NCBI GenBank assembly: GCA_964057225.1
Contig: OZ059899.1
Location: 3,534,001 to 3,598,000, forward strand
Origin: Auanema rhodensis
Taxonomy: Eukaryota > Nematoda > Chromadorea > Rhabditida > Rhabditidae
DNA length: 64,000 nt
Direction of reading: 5' to 3'
Position 1 is the first letter of the stretch. Every line of letters starts with the position of its first letter. The notes under the pieces were generated by a model. That model did not search any database. It had not been told where the DNA came from and saw nothing but the letters and a program-made list of their open reading frames with translations. Shown in pieces: positions 1 to 11,583 of the stretch. The translations under genes and the position numbers were made by a program.

Positions 1-19
1 ACATCTACTTTTTGCTAAA

Positions 20-63
20 TTATTTTGAAATTTTTCGAAAAAATTTTTGTCAAAATGTTTTTG
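20..63. other. A/T-tract segment with 12-bp palindrome
   Basis: Monomer positions 20-63 alternate short T- and A-tracts: T23-26, T31-35, A38-43, T44-48, A52-55 and T58-63. TTTTTCGAAAAA at 31-42 is a perfect palindrome. TTTTGA at 23-28 and TCAAAA at 50-55 form an outer 6-bp inverted repeat around it. A6T5 at 38-48 is the kind of tract that narrows the minor groove and bends DNA. Bending is inferred, not shown. The segment recurs in every monomer; it loses 7 bp (TTTTTCG, 31-37) in the copies starting at 48793 and 50543. Confidence 0.7.
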
Positions 64-69
64 GAAGCA

Positions 70-97
70 ATGTTGAGTGTACATGGAAACTCAACAT
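70..97. repeat. Dyad I: 9-bp perfect inverted repeat, 10-nt loop
   Basis: ATGTTGAGT at 70-78 is the exact reverse complement of ACTCAACAT at 89-97, and the 10-base spacer is gtacatggaa. It recurs at the same place in every complete monomer I read. The only change I noticed is one loop substitution (A to G) at 56234. It could act as a cruciform or protein-binding dyad in DNA, or as a stem-loop in a satellite transcript. The function is unknown. Confidence 0.85.
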
Positions 98-239
98 ACA
101 CTAATGCATCATTTTTCAAACGATCATAACTAATTTGTGTATTAAGCGTTTCTCAATGTAGTATAGTGCATTCGATGCGGATTTTCAAGCTGCGTCGATC
201 TGTGTTATCAGATTTGCGCTAGCTTAAAAATGCACCGAG

Positions 240-253
240 ATATCAACTGATAT
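240..253. repeat. Near-palindrome ATATCA-AC-TGATAT
   Basis: Six-base arms ATATCA and TGATAT flank a two-base centre at monomer positions 240-253, just 3' of Dyad II. It is present in all copies read. It becomes a perfect 14-bp palindrome in two copies (40255-40268 and 40957-40970). Confidence 0.8.
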
Positions 254-298
254 AAGTTCACACATATATACCCGATTTTCACCCTGAAGAATTAATTT

Positions 299-315
299 TT
301 TCGTTGAATAACATT
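299..315 (+). other. CENP-B-box-like half site (weak)
   Basis: The known CENP-B box core is nTTCGnnnnAnnCGGGn. Monomer positions 300-303 give TTCG and position 308 gives the A at the right spacing, but 311-314 is ACAT (or ACCT) instead of CGGG. Only the left half matches, so binding by a CENP-B-type protein is unsupported. Single copies break it further: C302 becomes T in the monomer at 12637. TTCG becomes TACG at 45931, 46633 and 46984. Confidence 0.2.
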
Positions 316-1755
316 GTCCATCGTCTTTGCCTTGAAAAAAGGAATCTAAAAACATCTACTTTTTGCTAAATTATTTTGAAATTTTTCGAAAAAATTTTTG
401 TCAAAATGTTTTTGGAAGCAATGTTGAGTGTACATGGAAACTCAACATACACTAATGCATCATTTTTCAAACGATCATAACTAATTTGTGTATTAAGCGT
501 TTCTCAATGTAGTATAGTGCATTCGATGCGGATTTTCAAGCTGCGTCGATCTGTGTTATCAGATTTGCGCTAGCTTAAAAATGCACCGAGATATCAACTG
601 ATATAAGTTCACACATATATACCCGATTTTCACCCTGAAGAATTAATTTTTTCGTTGAATAACATTGTCCATCGTCTTTGCCTTGAAAAAAGGAATCTAA
701 AAACATCTACTTTTTGCTAAATTATTTTGAAATTTTTCGAAAAAATTTTTGTCAAAATGTTTTTGGAAGCAATGTTGAGTGTACATGGAAACTCAACATA
801 CACTAATGCATCATTTTTCAAACGATCATAACTAATTTTTGTATTAAGCGTTTCTCAATGTAGTATAGTGCATTCGATGCGGATTTTCAAGCTGCGTCGA
901 TCTGTGTTATCAGATTTGCGCTAGCTTAAAAATGCACCGAGATATCAACTGATATAAGTTCACACTTATATCCTCGATTTTCACCCTGAAGAATTATTTT
1001 TTTCGTTGAATAACATTGTCCATCGTCTTTGCCTTGAAAAATGGAATCTTAAAACATCTACTTTTTGCTAAATTATTTTGAAATTTTTCGAAAAAATTTT
1101 TGTCAAAATGTTTTTGGAAGCAATGTTGAGTGTACATGGAAACTCAACATACACTAATGCATCATTTTTCAAACGATCATAACTAATTTTTGTATCAAGT
1201 GTTTCTCAATGTAGTATAGTGCATTCGATGCGGATTTTTAAGCTGCGTCGATCTGTGTTATCAGATTTGCGCTAGCTTAAAAAAGCACCGAGATATCAAC
1301 TGATATAAGTTCACACTTATATCCTCGATTTTCACCCTGAAGAATTATTTTTTTCGTTGAATAACATTGTCCATCGTCTTTGCCTTGAAAAATGGAATCT
1401 TAAAACATCTACTTTTTGCTAAATTATTTTGAAATTTTTCGAAAAAATTTTTGTCAAAATGTTTTTGGAAGCAATGTTGAGTGTACATGGAAACTCAACA
1501 TACACTAATGCATCATTTTTCAAACGATCATAACTAATTTTTGTATCAAGTGTTTCTCAATGTAGTATAGTGCATTCGATGCGGATTTTTAAGCTGCGTC
1601 GATCTGTGTTATCAGATTTGCGCTAGCTTAAAAAAGCACCGAGATATCAACTGATATAAGTTCACACTTATATCCTCGATTTTCACCCTGAAGAATTAAT
1701 TTTTTCGTTGAATAACATTGTCCATCGTCTTTGCTTTGAAAAATGGAATCTAAAA

Positions 1756-3861
1756 ACATCTACTTTTTGCTAAATTATTTTGAAATTTTTCGAAAAAATT
1801 TTTGTCAAAATGTTTTTGGAAGCAATGTTGAGTGTACATGGAAACTCAACATACACTAATGCATCATTTTTCAAACGCTCATAACTAATTTTTGTATCAA
1901 GTGTTTCTCAATGTAGTATAGTGCATTCGATGCGGATTTTTAAGCTTCGTCGATCTGTGTTATCAGATTTGCGCTAGCTTAAAAATGCACCGAGATATCA
2001 ACTGATATAAGTTCACACTTATATCCTCGATTTTCACCCTGAAGAATTAATTTTTTCGTTGAATAACATTGTCCATCGTCTTTGCCTGGAAAAATGGAAT
2101 CTAAAAACATCTACTTTTTGCTAAATTATTTTGAAATTTTTCGAAAAAATTTTTGTCAAAATGTTTTTGGAAGCAATGTTGAGTGTACATGGAAACTCAA
2201 CATACACTAATGCATCATTTTTCAAACGCTCATAACTAATTTTTGTATCAAGTGTTTCTCAATGTAGTATAGTGCATTCGATGCGGATTTTTAAGCTGCG
2301 TCGATCTGTGTTATCAGATTTGCGCTAGCTTAAAAATGCACCGAGATATCAACTGATATAAGTTCACACTTATATCCTCGATTTTCACCCTGATGAATTA
2401 ATTTTTTCGTTGAATAACATTGTCCATCGTCTTTGCCTGGAAAAATGGAATCTAAAAACATCTACTTTTTGCTAAATTATTTTGAAATTTTTCGAAAAAA
2501 TTTTTGTCAAAATGTTTTTGGAAGCAATGTTGAGTGTACATGGAAACTCAACATACACTAATGCATCATTTTTCAAACGCTCATAACTAATTTTTGTATC
2601 AAGTGTTTCTCAATGTAGTATAGTGCATTCGATGCGGATTTTTAAGCTGCGTCGATCTGTGTTATCAGATTTGCGCTAGCTTAAAAATGCACCGAGATAT
2701 CAACTGATATAAGTTCACACTTATATCCTCGATTTTCACCCTGAAGAATTAATTTTTTCGTTGAATAACATTGTCCATCGTCTTTGCTTTGAAAAATGGA
2801 ATCTAAAAACATCTACTTTTTGCTAAATTATTTTGAAATTTTTCGAAAAAATTTTTGTCAAAATGTTTTTGGAAGCAATGTTGAGTGTACATGGAAACTC
2901 AACATACACTAATGCATCATTTTTCAAACGCTCATAACTAATTTTTGTATCAAGTGTTTCTCAATGTAGTATAGTGCATTCGATGCGGATTTTTAAGCAT
3001 CGTCGATCTGTGTTATCAGATTTGCGCTAGCTTAAAAATGCACCGAGATATCAACTGATATAAGTTCACACTTATATCCTCGATTTTCACCCTGAAGAAT
3101 TAATTTTTTCGTTGAATAACATTGTCCATCGTCTTTGCTTTGAAAAATGGAATCTAAAAACATCTACTTTTTGCTAAATTATTTTGAAATTTTTCGAAAA
3201 AATTTTTGTCAAAATGTTTTTGGAAGCAATGTTGAGTGTACATGGAAACTCAACATACACTAATGCATCATTTTTCAAACGATCATAACTAATTTTTGTA
3301 TTAAGCGTTTCTCAATGTAGTATAGTGCATTCGATGCGGATTTTTAAGCTTCGTCGATCTGTGTTATCAGATTTGCGCTAGCTTAAAAATGCACCGAGAT
3401 ATCAACTGATATAAGTTCACACTTATATCCTCGATTTTCACCCTGAAGAATTAATTTTTTCGTTGAATAACATTGTCCATCGTCTTTGCTTTGAAAAATG
3501 GAATCTAAAAACATCTACTTTTTGCTAAATTATCTTGAAATTTTTCGAAAAAATTTTTGTCAAAATGTTTTTGGAAGCAATGTTGAGTGTACATGGAAAC
3601 TCAACATACACTACTGCATCATTTTTCAAACGCTCATAACTAATTTTTGTATCAAGTGTTTCTCAATGTAGTATAGTGCATTCGATGCGGATTTTTAAGC
3701 TGCGTCGATCTGTGTTATCAGATTTGCGCTAGCTTAAAAATGCACCGAGATATCAACTGATATAAGTTCACACTTATATCCTCGATTTTCACCCTGAAGA
3801 ATTAATTTTTTCGTTGAATAACATTGTCCATCGTTTTTGCCTGGAAAAATGGAATCTAAAA
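1756..3861 (+). repeat. Hexamer HOR unit, copy 1 (2106 bp)
   Basis: Six monomers form a distinct series: cttcg (1756), gatgaatt plus cctgg (2107), ctttg tail (2458), aagcatcg (2809), ttaagcg plus cttcg (3160), and tatcttg plus the tail gtttttgcctgg (3511). Each marker recurs exactly 2106 bp downstream: 2391/4497 (tgatgaatt), 2995/5101 (aagcat), 3531/5637 (tatcttg) and 3831/5937 (tcgttttt). Private to this copy is actgcatc near 3612. Confidence 0.93.
2638..2688. repeat. Dyad II: long imperfect inverted repeat (51-nt hairpin)
   Basis: This is the example in the monomer starting at 2458; it corresponds to monomer positions 181-231. Outer arms ATTTTTAAGCT and AGCTTAAAAAT pair over 11 bp. A one-base T bulge follows on the 3' arm, then GCG/CGC (3 bp), a three-base internal region (TCG against TTG, two G-T wobbles around one mismatch), ATCTG/CAGAT (5 bp) and a TGTTAT loop. 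That is 19 Watson-Crick pairs in 51 nt. In haplotype A, C186 faces A226 and breaks one pair of the outer stem; T186 in haplotype B restores it. Monomers with cttcg, catcg or A231 lose one or more pairs. The dyad is present in all monomers in one of these forms. Confidence 0.8.
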
Positions 3862-5967
3862 ACATCTACTTTTTGCTAAATTATTTTGAAATTTTTCGAA
3901 AAAATTTTTGTCAAAATGTTTTTGGAAGCAATGTTGAGTGTACATGGAAACTCAACATACACTAATGCATCATTTTTCAAACGCTCATAACTAATTTTTG
4001 TATCAAGTGTTTCTCAATGTAGTATAGTGCATTCGATGCGGATTTTTAAGCTTCGTCGATCTGTGTTATCAGATTTGCGCTAGCTTAAAAATGCACCGAG
4101 ATATCAACTGATATAAGTTCACACTTATATCCTCGATTTTCACCCTGAAGAATTAATTTTTTCGTTGAATAACATTGTCCATCGTCTTTGCCTGGAAAAA
4201 TGGAATCTAAAAACATCTACTTTTTGCTAAATTATTTTGAAATTTTTCGAAAAAATTTTTGTCAAAATGTTTTTGGAAGCAATGTTGAGTGTACATGGAA
4301 ACTCAACATACACTAATGCATCATTTTTCAAACGCTCATAACTAATTTTTGTATCAAGTGTTTCTCAATGTAGTATAGTGCATTCGATGCGGATTTTTAA
4401 GCTGCGTCGATCTGTGTTATCAGATTTGCGCTAGCTTAAAAATGCACCGAGATATCAACTGATATAAGTTCACACTTATATCCTCGATTTTCACCCTGAT
4501 GAATTAATTTTTTCGTTGAATAACATTGTCCATCGTCTTTGCCTGGAAAAATGGAATCTAAAAACATCTACTTTTTGCTAAATTATTTTGAAATTTTTCG
4601 AAAAAATTTTTGTCAAAATGTTTTTGGAAGCAATGTTGAGTGTACATGGAAACTCAACATACACTAATGCATCATTTTTCAAACGCTCATAACTAATTTT
4701 TGTATCAAGTGTTTCTCAATGTAGTATAGTGCATTCGATGCGGATTTTTAAGCTGCGTCGATCTGTGTTATCAGATTTGCGCTAGCTTAAAAATGCACCG
4801 AGATATCAACTGATATAAGTTCACACTTATATCCTCGATTTTCACCCTGAAGAATTAATTTTTTCGTTGAATAACATTGTCCATCGTCTTTGCTTTGAAA
4901 AATGGAATCTAAAAACATCTACTTTTTGCTAAATTATTTTGAAATTTTTCGAAAAAATTTTTGTCAAAATGTTTTTGGAAGCAATGTTGAGTGTACATGG
5001 AAACTCAACATACACTAATGCATCATTTTTCAAACGCTCATAACTAATTTTTGTATAAAGTGTTTCTCAATGTAGTATAGTGCATTCGATGCGGATTTTT
5101 AAGCATCGTCGATCTGTGTTATCAGATTTGCGCTAGCTTAAAAATGCACCGAGATATCAACTGATATAAGTTCACACTTATATCCTCGATTTTCACCCTG
5201 AAGAATTAATTTTTTCGTTGAATAACATTGTCCATCGTCTTTGCTTTGAAAAATGGAATCTAAAAACATCTACTTTTTGCTAAATTATTTTGAAATTTTT
5301 CGAAAAAATTTTTGTCAAAATGTTTTTGGAAGCAATGTTGAGTGTACATGGAAACTCAACATACACTAATGCATCATTTTTCAAACGATCATAACTAATT
5401 TTTGTATTAAGCGTTTCTCAATGTAGTATAGTGCATTCGATGCGGATTTTTAAGCTTCGTCGATCTGTGTTATCAGATTTGCGCTAGCTTAAAAATGCAC
5501 CGAGATATCAACTGATATAAGTTCACACTTATATCCTCGATTTTCACCCTGAAGAATTAATTTTTTCGTTGAATAACATTGTCCATCGTCTTTGCTTTGA
5601 AAAATGGAATCTAAAAACATCTACTTTTTGCTAAATTATCTTGAAATTTTTCGAAAAAATTTTTGTCAAAATGTTTTTGGAAGCAATGTTGAGTGTACAT
5701 GGAAACTCAACATACACTAATGCATCATTTTTCAAACGCTCATAACTAATTTTTGTATCAAGTGTTTCTCAATGTAGTATAGTGCATTCGATGCGGATTT
5801 TTAAGCTGCGTCGATCTGTGTTATCAGATTTGCGCTAGCTTAAAAATGCACCGAGATATCAACTGATATAAGTTCACACTTATATCCTCGATTTTCACCC
5901 TGAAGAATTAATTTTTTCGTTGAATAACATTGTCCATCGTTTTTGCCTGGAAAAATGAAATCTAAAA
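3862..5967 (+). repeat. Hexamer HOR unit, copy 2 (2106 bp)
   Basis: This is a tandem duplicate of 1756-3861 carrying the same six marked monomers in the same order. I noticed only a few differences: aatgcatc in place of actgcatc, gtataaag in place of gtatcaag near 5055, and tgaaatc in place of tggaatc near 5956. The near-identity implies a recent duplication. Confidence 0.93.
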
Positions 5968-8900
5968 ACATCTACTTTTTGCTAAATTATTTTGAAATTT
6001 TTCGAAAAAATTTTTGTCAAAATGTTTTTGGAAGCAATGTTGAGTGTACATGGAAACTCAACATACACTAATGCATCATTTTTCAAACGCTCATAACTAA
6101 TTTTTGTATTAAGCGTTTCTCAATGTAGTATAGTGCATTCGATGCGGATTTTCAAGCTGCGTCGATCTGTGTTATCAGATTTGCGCTAGCTTAAAAATGC
6201 ACCGAGATATCAACTGATATAAGTTCACACATATATACCCGATTTTCACCCTGAAGAATTAATTTTTTCGTTGAATAACATTGTCCATCGTCTTTGCCTT
6301 GAAAAAAGGAATCTAAAAACATCTACTTTTTGCTAAATTATTTTGAAATTTTTCGAAAAAATTTTTGTCAAAATGTTTTTGGAAGCAATGTTGAGTGTAC
6401 ATGGAAACTCAACATACACTAATGCATCATTTTTCAAACGATCATAACTAATTTGTGTATTAAGCGTTTCTCAATGTAGTATAGTGCATTCGATGCGGAT
6501 TTTCAAGCTGCGTCGATCTGTGTTATCAGATTTGCGCTAGCTTAAAAATGCACCGAGATATCAACTGATATAAGTTCACACATATATACCCGATTTTCAC
6601 CCTGAAGAATTAATTTTTTCGTTGAATAACATTGTCCATCGTCTTTGCCTTGAAAAAAGGAATCTAAAAACATCTACTTTTTGCTAAATTATTTTGAAAT
6701 TTTTCGAAAAAATTTTTGTCAAAATGTTTTTGGAAGCAATGTTGAGTGTACATGGAAACTCAACATACACTAATGCATCATTTTTCAAACGATCATAACT
6801 AATTTTTGTATTAAGCGTTTTTCAATGTAGTATGGTGCATTCGATGCGGATTTTTAAGCTGCGTCGATCTGTGTTATCAGATTTGCGCTAGCTTAAAAAT
6901 GCACCGAGATATCAACTGATATAAGTTCACACTTATATCCTCGATTTTCACCCTGAAGAATTATTTTTTTCGTTGAATAACATTGTCCATCGTCTTTGCC
7001 TTGAAAAATGGAATCTTAAAACATCTACTTTTTGCTAAATTATTTTGAAATTTTTCGAAAAAAGTTTTGTCAAAATGTTTTTGGAAGCAATGTTGAGTGT
7101 ACATGGAAACTCAACATACACTAATGCATCATTTTTCAAACGATCATAACTAATTTTTGTATCAAGTGTTTCTCAATGTAGTATAGTGCATTCGATGCGG
7201 ATTTTTAAGCTGCGTCGATCTGTGTTATCAGATTTGCGCTAGCTTAAAAATGCACCGAGATATCAACTGATATAAGTTCACACTTATATCCTCGATTTTC
7301 ACCCTGAAGAATTAATTTTTTCGTTGAAAAACATTGTCCATCGTCTTTGCCTTGAAAAATGGAATCTTAAAACATCTACTTTTTGCTAAATTATTTTGAA
7401 ATTTTTCGAAAAAATTTTTGTCAAAATGTTTTTGGAAGCAATGTTGAGTGTACATGGAAACTCAACATACACTAATGCATCATTTTTCAAACGATCATAA
7501 CTAATTTTTGTATCAAGTGTTTCTCAATGTAGTATAGTGCATTCGATGCGGATTTTTAAGCTGCGTCGATCTGTGTTATCAGATTTGCGCTAGCTTAAAA
7601 AAGCACCGAGATATCAACTGATATAAGTTCACACTTATATCCTCGATTTTCACCCTGAAGAATTAATTTTTTCGTTGAATAACATTGTCCATCGTCTTTG
7701 CCTTGAAAAATGGAATCTAAAAACATCTACTTTTTGCTAAATTATTTTGAAATTTTTCGAAAAAATTTTTGTCAAAATGTTTTTGGAAGCAATGTTGAGT
7801 GTACATGGAAACTCAACATACACTAATGCATCATTTTTCAAACGATCATAACTAATTTTTGTATCAAGTGTTTCTCAATGTAGTATAGTGCATTCGATGC
7901 GGATTTTTAAGCTGCGTCGATCTGTGTTATCAGATTTGCGCTAGCTTAAAAATGCACCGAGATATCAACTGATATAAGTTCACACTTATATCCTCGATTT
8001 TCACCCTGAAGAATTAATTTTTTCGTTGAATAACATTGTCCATCGTCTTTGCCTGGAAAAATGGAATCTAAAAACATCTACTTTTTGCTAAATTATTCTG
8101 AAATTTTTCGAAAAAATTTTTGTCAAAATGTTTTTGGAAGCAATGTTGAGTGTACATGGAAACTCAACATACACTAATGCATCATTTTTCAAACGCTCAT
8201 AACTAATTTTTGTATCAAGTGTTTCTCAATGTAGTATAGTGCATTCGATGCGGATTTTTAAGCTGCGTCGATCTGTGTTATCAGATTTGCGCTAGCTTAA
8301 AAATGCACCGAGATATCAACTGATATAAGTTCACACTTATATCCTCGATTTTCACCCTGAAGAATTAATTTTTTCGTTGAATAACATTGTCCATCGTCTT
8401 TGCCTGGAAAAATGGAATCTAAAAACATCTACTTTTTGCTAAATTATTTTGAAATTTTTCGAAAAAATTTTTGTCAAAATGTTTTTGGAAGCAATGTTGA
8501 GTGTACATGGAAACTCAACATACACTAATGCATCATTTTTCAAACGCTCATAACTAATTTTTGTATCAAGTGTTTCTCAATGTAGTATAGTGCATTCGAT
8601 GCGGATTTTTAAGCTGCGTCGATCTGTGTTATCAGATTTGCGCTAGCTTAAAAATGCACCGAGATATCAACTGATATAAGTTCACACTTATATCCTCGAT
8701 TTTCACCCTGAAGAATTAATTTTTTCGTTGAATAACATTGTCCATCGTCTTTGCCTGGAAAAATGGAATCTAAAAACATCTACTTTTTGCTAAATTATTT
8801 TGAAATTTTTCGAAAAAATTTTTGTCAAAATGTTTTTGGAAGCAATGTTGAGTGTACATGGAAACTCAACATACACTAATGCATCATTTTTCAAACGCTC

Positions 8901-9126
8901 ATAACTAATTTTTGTATCAAGTGTTTCTCAATGTAGTATAGTGCATTCGATGCGGATTTTTAAGCTGCGTCGATCTGTGTTATCAGATTTGCGCTAGCTT
9001 AAAAATGCACCGAGATATCAACTGATATAAGTTCACACTTATATCCTCGATTTTCACCCTGATGAATTAATTTTTTCGTTGAATAACATTGTCCATCGTC
9101 TTTGCCTGGAAAAATGGAATCTAAAA
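5968..9126 (+). repeat. Nine mixed monomers
   Basis: Copies at 5968 and 6319 are haplotype A. The copy at 6670 is a recombinant with T295 and the private changes tttttcaatg and tatggtgc. The copy at 7021 has an interrupted A/T tract (aaaaaagttttg) and gttgaaaaac. The copy at 7372 has A231. The copies at 7723-9126 are haplotype B, and the last one repeats the gatgaatt marker seen at 2391 and 4497. The copy at 8074 has attattctg. Confidence 0.8.
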
Positions 9127-11583
9127 ACATCTACTTTTTGCTAAATTATTTTGAAATTTTTCGAAAAAATTTTTGTCAAAATGTTTTTGGAAGCAATGTT
9201 GAGTGTACATGGAAACTCAACATACACTAATGCATCATTTTTCAAACGCTCATAACTAATTTTTGTATTAAGCGTTTCTCAATGTAGTATAGTGCATTCG
9301 ATGTGGATTTTCAAGCTGCGTCGATCTGTGTTATCAGATTTGCGCTAGCTTAAAAATGCACCGAGATATCAACTGATATAAGTTCACACATATATACCCG
9401 ATTTTCACCCTGAAGAATTAATTTTTTCGTTGAATAACATTGTCCATCGTCTTTGCCTTGAAAAAAGGAATCTAAAAACATCTACTTTTTGCTAAATTAT
9501 TTTGAAATTTTTCGAAAAAATTTTTGTCAAAATGTTTTTGGAAGCAATGTTGAGTGTACATGGAAACTCAACATACACTAATGCATCATTTTTCAAACGA
9601 TCATAACTAATTTTTGTATTAAGCGTTTCTCAATGTAGTATAGTGCATTCGATGCGGATTTTCAAGCTGCGTCGATCTGTGTTATCAGATTTGCGCTAGC
9701 TTAAAAATGCACCGAGATATCAACTGATATAAGTTCACACATATATACCCGATTTTCACCCTGAAGAATTAATTTTTTCGTTGAATAACATTGTCCATCG
9801 TCTTTGTCTTGAAAAAAGGAATCTAAAAACATCTACTTTTTGCTAAATTATTTTGAAATTTTTCGAAAAAATTTTTGTCAAAATGTTTTTGGAAGCAATG
9901 TTGAGTGTACATGGAAACTCAACATACACTAATGCATCATTTTTCAAACGACCATAACTAATTTGTGTATTAAGCGTTTCTCAATGTAGTATAGTGCATT
10001 CGATGCGGATTTTCAAGCTGCGTCGATCTGTGTTATCAGATTTGCGCTAGCTTAAAAATGCACCGAGATATCAACTGATATAAGTTCACACATATATACC
10101 CGATTTTCACCCTGAAGAATTAATTTTTTCGTTGAATAACATTGTCCATCGTCTTTGCCTTGAAAAAAGGAATCTAAAAACATCTACTTTTTGCTAAATT
10201 ATTTTGAAATTTTTCGAAAAAATTTTTGTCAAAATGTTTTTGGAAGCAATGTTGAGTGTACATGGAAACTCAACATACACTAATGCATCATTTTTCAAAC
10301 GATCATAACTAATTTTTGTATCAAGTGTTTCTCAATGTAGTATAGTGCATTCGATGCGGATTTTTAAGCTGCGTCGATCTGTGTTATCAGATTTGCGCTA
10401 GCTTAAAAATGCACCGAGATATCAACTGATATAAGTTCACACTTATATCCTCGATTTTCACCCTGAAGAATTAATTTTTTCGTTGAATAACATTGTCCAT
10501 CGTCTTTGCCTGGAAAAATGGAATCTAAAAACATCTACTTTTTGCTAAATTATTTTGAAATTTTTCGAAAAAATTTTTGTCAAAATGTTTTTGGAAGCAA
10601 TGTTGAGTGTACATGGAAACTCAACATACACTAATGCATCATTTTTCAAACGCTCATAACTAATTTTTGTATCAAGTGTTTCTCAATGTAGTATAGTGCA
10701 TTCGATGCGGATTTTTAAGCTTCGTCGATCTGTGTTATCAGATTTGCGCTAGCTTAAAAATGCACCGAGATATCAACTGATATAAGTTCACACTTATATC
10801 CTCGATTTTCACCCTGAAGAATTAATTTTTTCGTTGAATAACATTGTCCATCGTCTTTGCCTGGAAAAATGGAATCTAAAAACATCTACTTTTTGCTAAA
10901 TTATTTTGAAATTTTTCGAAAAAATTTTTGTCAAAATGTTTTTGGAAGCAATGTTGAGTGTACATGGAAACTCAACATACACTAATGCATCATTTTTCAA
11001 ACGCTCATAACTAATTTTTGTATCAAGTGTTTCTCAATGTAGTATAGTGCATTCGATGCGGATTTTTAAGCTGCGTCGATCTGTGTTATCAGATTTGCGC
11101 TAGCTTAAAAATGCACCGAGATATCAACTGATATAAGTTCACACTTATATCCTCGATTTTCACCCTGAAGAATTAATTTTTTCGTTGAATAACATTGTCC
11201 ATCGTCTTTGCCTGGAAAAATGGAATCTAAAAACATCTACTTTTTGCTAAATTATTTTGAAATTTTTCGAAAAAATTTTTGTCAAAATGTTTTTGGAAGC
11301 AATGTTGAGTGTACATGGAAACTCAACATACACTAATGCATCATTTTTCAAACGATCATAACTAATTTTTGTATCAAGTGTTTCTCAATGTAGTATAGTG
11401 CATTCGATGCGGATTTTTAAGCTTCGTCGATCTGTGTTATCAGATTTGCGCTAGCTTAAAAATGCACCGAGATATCAACTGATATAAGTTCACACTTATA
11501 TCCTCGATTTTCACCCTGAAGAATTAATTTTTTCGTTGAATAACATTGTCCATCGTCTTTGTCTTGAAAAAAGGAATCTAAAA
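9127..11583 (+). repeat. Seven monomers including hexamer HOR copy (9478-11583)
   Basis: The copy at 9127 is haplotype A with a private CpG loss (gatgtgg). The hexamer from 9478 starts with the gtcttg tail, then cgaccat plus G137 (9829), three B monomers (the second with cttcg) and a B monomer ending gtcttgaaaaaagg. The cgaccat marker recurs 2106 bp later, in the monomer at 11935. Confidence 0.8.

Larger units (their letters stand above)
1..351 (+). repeat. Reference monomer (haplotype A) used for monomer coordinates
   Basis: This first full copy defines the numbering used elsewhere; the choice of base 1 as monomer start is arbitrary. It has 58 C and 54 G (32% GC) and 12 CpG. It carries A123, G137, T143, C147, C186, T231, the 264-272 form atatatacc, A295, and ccttgaaaaaagg at the 3' end. 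The same haplotype with G137 recurs at 352, 6319, 14743, 16147, 17200, 27730, 31942, 38963 and 42122. The other main haplotype (B) has T137, C143/T147, T186, the 264-272 form ttatatcct and usually cctggaaaaatgg at the end; a clean example is 4564-4914 except for its ctttg tail. Confidence 0.95.
1..1755 (+). repeat. Five monomers grading from haplotype A to B
   Basis: Copies at 1 and 352 are haplotype A. The copy at 703 is recombinant: T143/C147 and C186 followed by the B form of 264-272, T295 and the tail aatcttaaaac. Copies at 1054 and 1405 are B-like with A231 (aaaaaagcacc). A similar succession appears 17 monomers later from about 6319 to 7722, which suggests an old large duplication. Confidence 0.8.

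Noticed and set aside
218-223. GCTAGC palindrome as a separate element
   Set aside because: It is a six-base restriction-type palindrome lying within Dyad II and adds no information by itself.
181-231. Dyad II as a transcription terminator, tRNA or riboswitch
   Set aside because: There is no transcription unit upstream, and the fold does not resemble a known RNA family I can identify.
265-270. TATATA in the haplotype A form as a promoter TATA box
   Set aside because: It lies in a polymorphic TA run, is absent from haplotype B and has no associated gene.
1-351. Monomer as two diverged halves of about 175 bp
   Set aside because: I found no convincing alignment between the two halves; only short A/T-rich words are shared.
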